This document shows, one piece after another, positions 1 through 5,601 of a stretch of DNA of 7,325 bases (the stretch's first letter is position 1; the number at the start of each line of letters is the position of its first letter). The stretch is taken from positions 1 through 7,325 of the forward strand of contig WJIM01000150.1 of NCBI GenBank assembly GCA_014730285.1, given 5' to 3'. This stretch comes from Candidatus Zixiibacteriota bacterium (GTDB taxonomy: Bacteria > Zixibacteria > MSB-5A5 > JAABVY01). The translations under genes were made by a program, and so were the position numbers. Under the pieces are notes generated by a model. It did not search any database. It worked only from the letters and a program-made list of their open reading frames with translations, and was not told the DNA's origin.

Positions 1-2042
1 ACATTCCCCTGTCGGCCCTTGCTCGAAAGGACCAGATCGAGATCAATCACCATGCGCGAAAGCTCGCTGGCATTGTACTTCAGGATAGAGGTATGATGGT
101 AGTTGCCGGCGGAATCGAATTTGACCGGATTGGAGCGATCCAGGATGCCGGGGAGATTCATTCTTTCCAGCTTATCCTCAATCTCTCCTCTAATAAATAT
201 TGTCCCGAATGCGAATGCCTCCGGGGTAAGGCCTCCGGCTCTCTGGATAAGATCGTAAAGCGTTTCATCATTGCGGTAAACAGCATACTTACCGGGAAAT
301 TTCACCTCGCCCGCAATGGTTACGAAGTTATCCAGTTCCCATGCGGGTACCTTGCGGATGAATATATAATCATCTTCGGCCAGAAGAATATCCGCATCCG
401 GATCACCCTCTTTCATTTTGGCCAGATCGATATACAGCAATTCTATTTCCTTGCCGGGTGTGCGTCTTGCCACTTCCGCAGTCAGGGTATAGGCCCCGCG
501 TTTCAGGTCCCCGGCCATGAAAATCAAATCGGAGATACGCATGTTTTTGAAGAGCTGGTACTCACCCGGTTTGCGGATTTCGCCGTCTATGCTCACATAT
601 TTCTTTCTGGCAATTTCATTGCTTCCGTAAATCCGCAGGCTGTCATTGACCTGCAATTTCAGATCATGATCGGGATTTTTGTTTAAAGCCTCAGCCAGAT
701 TGATTGGGATCAATTCCTGCTGGCTGTCGGAATTCGTGCGGATAAGATCGGCTCGCTCGAGATACGGGTTTTCCTTGAGCTGTTTTCCATCGCCAAGGAG
801 TTCGGAGACACTCAGACCGTTGTCCATTTGATATGCTCCCGGATGTTTCACATGCCCGTCGAGCCAGACAACATTTTCACGTCTCTCATATATGCTGAAG
901 ACCGAGATATCATCCCCGGCCTTGATTTCGATATTGTTTTTTTCACGATCCTCTTCATTCGCCAGAGAAAGATCAATCAGTTTGCGCCCCTGACCGTTAT
1001 TGATTCGGTCGATCATCACTCGTCCCAGATAGGCCTCATCGGACACGCCCCCGGCCAGTTCGATGACATCCAGAAGCTGTTCCTGATTTTTGAGCTCGTA
1101 GATCGCGGGACGTTTAACCTCCCCCCTGACCGAGACTTTGGGCCCGACAACCGGCACGAAGATAACATCCTCGGACTGAAGCTTGATTCCGGCGCCGTTT
1201 TTACCGTGAAGCAGAAAATCGTAAAGATCGACTGTCGCAATCGTCTCTTTTCCGCGGCTAAGGCGGATTTTTCGAAGGGAACCGTTTTCATTGGGGCCAC
1301 CAGAATAATGCAGGGCGTTAAAAAGAGTGGATAACGAGCTTATCGTATATGCCCCGGGCTTTTTGACCTCGCCGTAGACATAAACGCGGATAGTCCGAAT
1401 CCGTCCCAGCATCACACCCAGCTCGAAATCGGAATAAATGTTGGACAGCTTTTTGTGCAAACGCTCTTTGAACTGATCCAGTGTTAGGTTAAAAGCGGTA
1501 ATCTCGCCCGCCTTGGGCACGAATACCTTGCCCTCGCGGTCAACCGTCAGGTCCATTTCAAGGTCGATTCGCCCCCATAAATAAACAATGACATTATCTC
1601 CCGGCCCCAGCTTGTAATCGGGCGGCACCGATGCAATCGGCGCCGGGGAGAAATCCGCCGAAGATGAGCTGAAAAGATTCGCGCCGAAAAGCCTCAAACC
1701 GTCCGGCCCGGGCTTTGGAATCCGCTGTTCCAAAGAATCGGGTTTGGGTTTTTCTTCCCGCATTTCCCGCCTTCTAAGCTTATCTTTCCCTTCCTTTTCC
1801 TCCTCCGGGATATCGAGCGTTTCCTGGGACTTCTCAAGCTGCATCGAGCCCTGACCGGCGCTGTCCTCATAAATCGGAGGCGTGGAATAGCTTTCCGATT
1901 TATCCCGGGATTCTAACTTCTTCATCTCCTTAAGCTTATTAAGAAGTTCCTCATCATCCGAAGAGCTTTGCGCGGAAAGGGAAACGGTGGCGGCAAAATT
2001 TAATAATAAAAAAGAAAATATTAGAGTCGCTAATCTAAGCAT
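1..2042 (-). CDS. Multi-SLBB polysaccharide export protein (partial, C-terminus beyond the left edge)
   Basis: This frame is open for 680 codons from ATG at 2042 down to the window edge. The start has a GAGAGAGG Shine-Dalgarno five bases upstream. Residues 1-25 form a signal peptide (Leu/Phe-rich core, cleavage near LSA-Q) with no lipobox cysteine. Residues 26-110 are a charged Glu/Lys-rich linker. Residues 142-215 match the polysaccharide export (PES) domain, including YKLGPGDNV and VPKAGEI. At least five SLBB beta-grasp repeats follow, each with a G-E/H-V/I-K/R-x-P core: about 218-265, 303-346, 391-435, 482-527 and 573-619. By family knowledge, Wza-like proteins form the periplasmic and outer-membrane channel for capsule, exopolysaccharide or O-antigen export. 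It is already longer than Wza (about 380 residues), has more SLBB repeats, and lacks the lipid anchor. An upstream RmlD gene on the same strand supports a polysaccharide role. Family assignment is secure; the exported polymer is unknown. Confidence 0.93.
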   Translation of the reverse strand, partial: MLRLATLIFSFLLLNFAATVSLSAQSSSDDEELLNKLKEMKKLESRDKSESYSTPPIYEDSAGQGSMQLEKSQETLDIPEEEKEGKDKLRRREMREEKPKPDSLEQRIPKPGPDGLRLFGANLFSSSSADFSPAPIASVPPDYKLGPGDNVIVYLWGRIDLEMDLTVDREGKVFVPKAGEITAFNLTLDQFKERLHKKLSNIYSDFELGVMLGRIRTIRVYVYGEVKKPGAYTISSLSTLFNALHYSGGPNENGSLRKIRLSRGKETIATVDLYDFLLHGKNGAGIKLQSEDVIFVPVVGPKVSVRGEVKRPAIYELKNQEQLLDVIELAGGVSDEAYLGRVMIDRINNGQGRKLIDLSLANEEDREKNNIEIKAGDDISVFSIYERRENVVWLDGHVKHPGAYQMDNGLSVSELLGDGKQLKENPYLERADLIRTNSDSQQELIPINLAEALNKNPDHDLKLQVNDSLRIYGSNEIARKKYVSIDGEIRKPGEYQLFKNMRISDLIFMAGDLKRGAYTLTAEVARRTPGKEIELLYIDLAKMKEGDPDADILLAEDDYIFIRKVPAWELDNFVTIAGEVKFPGKYAVYRNDETLYDLIQRAGGLTPEAFAFGTIFIRGEIEDKLERMNLPGILDRSNPVKFDSAGNYHHTSILKYNASELSRMVIDLDLVLSSKGRQGN

Positions 2043-2229
2043 TTATGCCTCTCTCAAATCCTATTTTCAGGCATTTCTTCTGAGAATCAGATATGCAAGC
2101 TTAATGCCGAACTTGACGACAACAGCTAAAGACTTGCCCTGCAATGGATTAGAGAGCGCGCTGAAAAGCATAAAACTCAGCTGTGCGGATATTGAGAGAA
2201 AAATTTGACGATTTGCAAGGAAATTTTTT
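2043..2229 (-). promoter_or_regulatory. Leader / intergenic region between rmlD and the SLBB export gene, with two inverted repeats
   Basis: This 187-bp gap separates two genes on the minus strand. It holds no coding sequence that I can support. Two inverted repeats are visible. The nearer has arms GGCATT (2070-2075) and AATGCC (2103-2108) enclosing a perfect inner hairpin, TCTGA/TCAGA with a GAA loop (2079-2091). The farther has arms GCTGA (2160-2164) and TCAGC (2177-2181). Neither is followed by a T-run on the minus strand, so neither looks like an intrinsic terminator, and the two genes could be co-transcribed. A weak promoter candidate for the minus strand is TTGCAA (2213-2218) with CAATAT (2189-2194) at 18-bp spacing. 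That would place both inverted repeats in the 5' untranslated leader of the export gene. Regulatory function is inference. Confidence 0.4.
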
Positions 2230-3132
2230 CTACTCGATATTTTTTCGAATTTCTGTTAGGGCTTCACGGGCAGTTAGAAGCGGAGTTTCGAATTTATCCC
2301 GGGTTTGATTGACATTTAAACCGGCATACTGAGGCCTCTTTGCCGGCCGTCTCTGGTGGATAGCTGCGACCGGTTTTATCAGGCTTTCGTCGAATCCGAA
2401 AACATCGGCAAAAATCCGGGCAAATTCATAGCGCGAGAGATAATCCTTGCCTCCCAGATGCAGCATCCCCTTGTAACCCTTCTGGATAGCTTCAAGTAGA
2501 AGTTCCGACAGGTTTTCCACCCAGATTGGATTGGCGTAAATATCCTCGGGCGCCTGCACCTCTTTGCCCTCTTTCAGGCTGTTGTAGAAATAGTTAATCA
2601 GATTGGTCTGACCCCGGTTAGGCGAACCGAGAAGAGCACAGGTTCGGGTTATCAAATAACGGGCATAATTGTCGACAATACATTCCTCGGCCATAAACTT
2701 TGTCCTGCCGTAATAATTCAAGGGAGCCGGGCTGTCATCGACATTGGCAGGATGATCGACGCCGTTGAAAATATAATCTGTTGAGATTTGGACCAGATAT
2801 ATCCTTTTATCTTTGATGGCATTGACGATATTCTCGACTACTGAAAAATTGGATTTCAGCGCACGCTTGCGGTCGGATTCACACCCATCCACATCAACCC
2901 AGGCGGCGGCATTGAGAATAATATCCGGCTTGTGCTTATCGATCAACTCCGAGACAGCCTTTTTAACCGAGAGGTCAGCCTGTACGATTTCAATATCTTC
3001 AGGCGGATCATCTATCTCGGTTTTGTTTATCACGGCAACCAGGTCATAATGGGAACGGAATTTATTCAGGATCGCCTGCCCCAGAAGACCAGCCGCTCCG
3101 GTAAGGATTAATTTTTCAGATGAGTCGCTCAT
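2230..3132 (-). CDS. rfbD: RmlD-family dTDP-4-dehydrorhamnose reductase
   Basis: This 300-residue cytoplasmic protein is of normal length for the RmlD branch of the extended short-chain dehydrogenase family. The Rossmann nucleotide loop is TGAAGLLG (Gly12, Gly15, Gly18). Other landmarks are NAAAWVDVDGCE (74-85), STDYIFNG (117-124, with the catalytic-type Thr118) and the Tyr141-x3-Lys145 pair in YYGRTK. Near the C-terminus RRPAKRPQYAGL (261-272) resembles the substrate-end RPxxRP motif of RmlD. The family reduces dTDP-4-dehydro-L-rhamnose to dTDP-L-rhamnose using NAD(P)H, the last step of rhamnose donor synthesis. No rmlA, rmlB or rmlC gene lies in the window, so a related dTDP-sugar reductase cannot be excluded. 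The start lacks a strong Shine-Dalgarno, but there is no better in-frame start before the Rossmann motif. It is transcribed toward the SLBB export gene and divergently from the phosphodiesterase gene. Confidence 0.88.
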   Translation of the reverse strand: MSDSSEKLILTGAAGLLGQAILNKFRSHYDLVAVINKTEIDDPPEDIEIVQADLSVKKAVSELIDKHKPDIILNAAAWVDVDGCESDRKRALKSNFSVVENIVNAIKDKRIYLVQISTDYIFNGVDHPANVDDSPAPLNYYGRTKFMAEECIVDNYARYLITRTCALLGSPNRGQTNLINYFYNSLKEGKEVQAPEDIYANPIWVENLSELLLEAIQKGYKGMLHLGGKDYLSRYEFARIFADVFGFDESLIKPVAAIHQRRPAKRPQYAGLNVNQTRDKFETPLLTAREALTEIRKNIE

Positions 3133-3165
3133 ATCAATATTCTCAATTTGCCGTCAAAAAGATTT

Positions 3166-3171
3166 TATAAT
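3166..3171 (+). promoter_or_regulatory. Candidate -10 box for the divergent phosphodiesterase gene
   Basis: A perfect TATAAT lies on the plus strand 89 bases before the phosphodiesterase ATG. No convincing -35 box sits 16-18 bases upstream (the 17-bp position reads TCAATT), so it would be an activator-dependent or weak promoter, or a chance AT-rich match. It overlaps the minus-strand promoter candidate. Confidence 0.25.
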
Positions 3172-3196
3172 CTACATATTATCAGATTTCGGTCAA
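3167..3196 (-). promoter_or_regulatory. Candidate sigma70-type promoter for rmlD
   Basis: Read on the minus strand, TTGACC (3196 to 3191) matches five of six -35 consensus bases. GATTAT (3172 to 3167) matches four of six -10 bases, with 18-bp spacing. Initiation near 3160 would give a leader of about 28 bases before the rmlD ATG. Because the -10 box overlaps the plus-strand TATAAT at 3166-3171, the two directions might compete. This is pattern matching only. Confidence 0.4.
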
Positions 3197-3225
3197 GTAA
3201 TCTTTCAGCTTAATCAAGAATAAAC

Positions 3226-3251
3226 TTGCCAAATCGAATTATTTTGCCAAA
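3226..3251. repeat. Two direct copies of TTGCCAAA just before the phosphodiesterase start
   Basis: TTGCCAAA occurs at 3226-3233 and again at 3244-3251, an 18-bp period (just under two helical turns), ending nine bases before the ATG at 3261. Direct repeats on nearly the same helix face can be regulator sites, but an 8-mer pair can also arise by chance in AT-rich DNA. Confidence 0.35.
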
Positions 3252-3260
3252 CTTTTCGAG

Positions 3261-3983
3261 ATGAATCCTTTGATCTGCGCCCACAGAGGCGCATCGCACA
3301 GATACCCCGAAAACAGCCTCAGGGCTTTCAGGAAGGCTGTCGAGCAGAAGGCGGATTCGATCGAAATTGATATCCGTCAAACTCGCGACGGCCATTTGGT
3401 GGCCTGCCACGATTTCAACCTTGCGCGCCTGACCGGAGCGGCAGTCGACCTATCAGAGTTAGATCTGGCCGATTTCAAAAAAATGCGGATTCATAATCAG
3501 GAGCCGCCCGCAGCCATTGAGGAAATTGTATCGGAAATCGGCAGCCCGACTTCAATCGTATTCGACATCAAGGAAAACAATCTTGAAAAGAAAATACTGA
3601 AACTGGTATCCGAAAAGAAGCTTCAGGAGCGCATAATCCTTTCCAGCTTCGATCCCCGTATCCTGGCGAATTTGAAAAGATTCAATCCGGAAATCAAGAC
3701 TGCCCTGATTGCCGGACCTTTTTCGATTCTGCCGCTTGCTGTTAACGTTTGTTTTTATATGCGAAGAGTGTCGGAGTATGTTAAATCGGACTTCATGCAC
3801 TTGAATTACATGAATATTCTCTACCGCGGCTACCGCACTCTTTCCGACTGGGGCTATAAGATATCTTACTGGACAATCGACCATCCCCGCGACCTCCGAA
3901 ACGCGATGACCCTCAAGCCCGAGATGATTATCACCAACCGTCCCGGACTCGCCCGGGCTGTTTTGAAGCGCGCGGCCGAATAA
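3261..3983 (+). CDS. Glycerophosphodiester phosphodiesterase (GDPD family)
   Basis: This 240-residue protein has no signal peptide, so it is probably cytoplasmic like E. coli UgpQ, which is of similar length. It shows the GDPD TIM-barrel signature: AHRGASHRYPENS (7-19, catalytic His8 and Arg9), EIDIRQTRDG (35-44, metal ligands Glu35 and Asp37), second catalytic His50 in ACHDFNL, FDIK (101-104), LSSF (127-130), and a C-terminal YWTID...IITNRPG ending typical of the fold. By family knowledge it hydrolyses glycerophosphodiesters to sn-glycerol 3-phosphate and an alcohol, recycling phospholipid head groups. The usual E-x-K metal-binding Glu is Asp102 here, a conservative change. A hydrophobic stretch at 148-166 (GPFSILPLAVN) is probably a barrel helix, not a membrane anchor. 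The start codon sits seven residues before the first catalytic His, as expected, though no clear Shine-Dalgarno is visible. Substrate is not determined by sequence. Confidence 0.9.
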   Translation: MNPLICAHRGASHRYPENSLRAFRKAVEQKADSIEIDIRQTRDGHLVACHDFNLARLTGAAVDLSELDLADFKKMRIHNQEPPAAIEEIVSEIGSPTSIVFDIKENNLEKKILKLVSEKKLQERIILSSFDPRILANLKRFNPEIKTALIAGPFSILPLAVNVCFYMRRVSEYVKSDFMHLNYMNILYRGYRTLSDWGYKISYWTIDHPRDLRNAMTLKPEMIITNRPGLARAVLKRAAE

Positions 3984-4116
3984 GATCGACCTATACATTC
4001 TAAGCTTTCTATCTCGCAGGACGATAAGTAAATAAAGGGTGGCTTCGGGCATAAGCGCCCCTGATTCATAGTGGTAAAAACTATTTACAAAATAGGGCGG
4101 GCTAAATATTCAAAGC
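3984..4116 (+). promoter_or_regulatory. Intergenic region with a GC hairpin and an AT palindrome before the PAS-LuxR gene
   Basis: There is no gene in this 133-bp gap. A GC-rich hairpin can form at 4037-4060. The simple form is GGGC/GCCC (4047-4050 with 4057-4060). An alternative pairs GGG and GCTT (4037-4045) with AAGC and CCC (4053-4060) across a mismatch. Neither is followed by a T-run, so an intrinsic terminator is doubtful. A perfect 15-bp inverted repeat, CTATTTACAAAATAG, lies at 4081-4095, with a second smaller one overlapping it (ATAGT 4068-4072, ACTAT 4080-4084). These could form an operator just upstream of the regulator gene, possibly for autoregulation, but that is inference. Confidence 0.35.
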
Positions 4117-5358
4117 ATGAAAATCGCTAATCCGAACAGAATCGAACCTAATAATGAGGCGAGTACAGGCCGGTTTTCGTCTGAAGGGCTTGAATATCTC
4201 GACAAAGGCTTCAAAGAGGAAATATATGAGCTTTTAACTCAGGCTTTTGTTGATGTAATCTTTCTTACCGACCTTGACGGCACGATCAGGTTCATCGGAA
4301 CAATTCATCAAAATGTGTTCGGTTTTACATTCAAACAGATGTTTGCTCACAAAAACCTTTTCCGATTTCTCGATATCGATTCTTCCCGAATTGAAGAATT
4401 TCGTTCCGGAAACACAATCAGAAATCTCAAATGTGAATTATTGGACGCAAACGATCAGCATCGATATCTTCTTGTCGACAGCCTTAAAACCGCCGCAGAA
4501 GAGGAAAAACTTCTTTTCTCATGTAAGGACATTACCGATCTGGAGATCGATGAGGAGGCGCATTCGCGTCTGGCCTCGATTGTAGAATCGTCCTACGATG
4601 CGATAATCGGCATGGAAACCGACGGTACGATTGTAAGCTGGAACTCAGGCGCAAAAGACATCTATGGATATGACGAATCCGAGGTTTTGGGTCAGCCGAT
4701 CCAGATGCTTATTCCGCCCGAGAAGTCGGACGAAGTATCCGATATTCTTGACAATATCAGAAATTGTCAGAGGCTGGAGCAATATACCACCATACGTATG
4801 CGCAAAGACGATTCGCGCTTTGACGCATCTGTCACTCTTTCGCCTATTAAGGGTAAAAAAGGTGAGATTAGCGGTGTTTCTGCCATCATCAGGGACATCA
4901 GTCCTCAAAAACATGCCGAAAGAAAGCTGCGCGATGCCTATGAAAAGCTAGATACCGAAAGGACTGTCCTGAAGGAGATAATGAGCCATATCGAGGAAGA
5001 CAAAAAGCAGATCGAAAAGCAAATTCAGGAGAACTATAATAAGATCATATTGCCGCTAATTCAATCAATCAAGGAAAAGAGCGGTCAAGATTATATGCCC
5101 TTAATCAGTCTTTTAGAAAAGGGCCTCGAAAATATAACCTCGCCGTTCATAAACAAGCTGGATTCGAATTTTGCAAAGCTTTCGCCGCGCGAATTGAATA
5201 TCTGCAATATGATTAAAAACGGCATGTCTTCAAAGGAGATAGCGGAGATACTGCATATATCATTATTGACAGTGCATAAATTCCGTCAACAGATAAGGAA
5301 AAAACTGGGGCTAAACAAAAAGAGCATAAATCTGTGTTCATTTCTCAATACCGTTTAA
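4117..5358 (+). CDS. PAS-PAS-coiled coil-LuxR-type DNA-binding regulator
   Basis: This 413-residue soluble protein has no membrane segment. PAS domain 1 spans about 35-143 (FLTDLDGTIRFI; CKDITDLE). PAS domain 2 spans about 149-267 and is a textbook S-box (GMETDGTIVSWNSGA, YGYDESEVLGQPIQ, IIRDISPQKHAE). A charged helical, probably coiled-coil segment follows (266-310), then a helical linker (310-350). The C-terminal LuxR/GerE helix-turn-helix is at 354-410: LSPRELNICNMIKNGMSSKEIAEIL, then recognition helix SLLTVHKFRQQIRKKLG. The organisation suggests a one-component regulator that dimerises through the coil and senses a small ligand, redox state or partner kinase through PAS. There is no receiver or kinase domain. 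The usual TVETHR of the recognition helix is TVHKFR here. The start has no good Shine-Dalgarno, but no alternative ATG precedes PAS 1. The gene looks more A/T-rich than the chemoreceptor downstream. The signal and regulon are unknown. Confidence 0.9.
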   Translation: MKIANPNRIEPNNEASTGRFSSEGLEYLDKGFKEEIYELLTQAFVDVIFLTDLDGTIRFIGTIHQNVFGFTFKQMFAHKNLFRFLDIDSSRIEEFRSGNTIRNLKCELLDANDQHRYLLVDSLKTAAEEEKLLFSCKDITDLEIDEEAHSRLASIVESSYDAIIGMETDGTIVSWNSGAKDIYGYDESEVLGQPIQMLIPPEKSDEVSDILDNIRNCQRLEQYTTIRMRKDDSRFDASVTLSPIKGKKGEISGVSAIIRDISPQKHAERKLRDAYEKLDTERTVLKEIMSHIEEDKKQIEKQIQENYNKIILPLIQSIKEKSGQDYMPLISLLEKGLENITSPFINKLDSNFAKLSPRELNICNMIKNGMSSKEIAEILHISLLTVHKFRQQIRKKLGLNKKSINLCSFLNTV

Positions 5359-5381
5359 TCATAATCGGGGCGATTTTCGAC

Positions 5382-5408
5382 TGAGTATCTGACATACTCA
5401 TTTTCTTA
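5382..5408 (+). terminator. Intrinsic terminator after the PAS-LuxR gene
   Basis: A perfect seven-base stem, TGAGTAT (5382-5388) with ATACTCA (5394-5400), has a five-base loop CTGAC and is followed at once by TTTTCTTA. It lies 24 bases past the regulator's stop codon. The stem is AT-rich, so efficiency may be moderate, but placement and T-run are right. It implies that the chemoreceptor gene has its own promoter. Confidence 0.7.
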
Positions 5409-5601
5409 CTAAAATAAGCTCATCCATTTTGTCGGAAAAGCTACGATAAATAATCATAGATTCCATATAAGAACTCAGCCGGCACAAGGGGAAAGACATA
5501 ATCCGGCTGTAAAGGGAGGCCATGAATAAAGCATTAATCGCATAATGAGATAAATTGATTGAACCAAACAATACATACAAACCAACAAGGAGGCTTCAAA
5601 A
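5409..5601 (+). promoter_or_regulatory. Structured 5' leader of the chemoreceptor gene
   Basis: Between the terminator and the chemoreceptor ATG there are three successive inverted repeats. First, GGAA...TTCC (5434-5464) closes an inner CTACGAT/ATCATAG stem with one mismatch and loop AAATA (5441-5459). Second, a GC-rich perfect stem CAGCCGG (5476-5482) with CCGGCTG (5503-5509) has a 20-base purine-rich loop. Third, CATTA/TAATG (5532-5547) has a six-base loop. The region ends in a strong Shine-Dalgarno, AAGGAGG at 5587-5593, eight bases before the ATG. The arrangement suggests a cis-acting RNA controlling translation or transcription. I could not match it to a known riboswitch: the GEMM/c-di-GMP-I signatures are absent. 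No convincing sigma70, sigma28 or sigma54 promoter was found, so the transcription start is unknown and part of this DNA may not be transcribed. Confidence 0.4.
5522..5545 (+). other. Seven-codon mini-ORF in the chemoreceptor leader (possible leader peptide)
   Basis: ATG at 5522 opens a frame reading MNKALIA and stopping at TAA (5543-5545). It is preceded by AAAGGGAGG (5511-5519), a good Shine-Dalgarno, but only two bases separate that from the ATG, shorter than usual. The mini-ORF overlaps the third inverted repeat of the leader. It may be a regulatory upstream ORF or a chance occurrence. Confidence 0.2.

Noticed and set aside
93..1334. Long plus-strand open frames at 93-686 and 828-1334
   Set aside because: They lie wholly antisense to the SLBB export gene, whose frame is open throughout with clear PES and SLBB motifs. 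The plus-strand products have no recognisable domain.
1987..2208. Plus-strand 73-codon frame covering the rmlD-SLBB spacer
   Set aside because: It starts antisense to the export gene's signal peptide, has no Shine-Dalgarno, and its product resembles nothing I know. The spacer is better explained as leader DNA.
4037..4061. Intrinsic terminator after the phosphodiesterase gene
   Set aside because: A GC hairpin can form but it is followed by TGATTCATAG, not by a T-run, so it is kept only as a possible structure.
3552..4069. Minus-strand frames opposite the phosphodiesterase 3' end
   Set aside because: They are antisense shadows of a well-conserved GDPD coding frame and have no domain signal.
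5480..5500. Sigma54 promoter at GGCAC in the leader
   Set aside because: The required GC of the -12 element (TTGC) is missing at the correct spacing; the bases there read GAAA.
5476..5520. c-di-GMP (GEMM-I) riboswitch upstream of the chemoreceptor
   Set aside because: The stretch GGCACAAGGGGAAAG looked suggestive, but the conserved GEMM blocks (ACGCAAAGCC and the GGTAGGTAGC receptor side) are not present.
5398..5580. Minus-strand 60-codon frame in the chemoreceptor leader
   Set aside because: No Shine-Dalgarno precedes its ATG, the product is low in recognisable motifs, and it overlaps a terminator and the leader hairpins.
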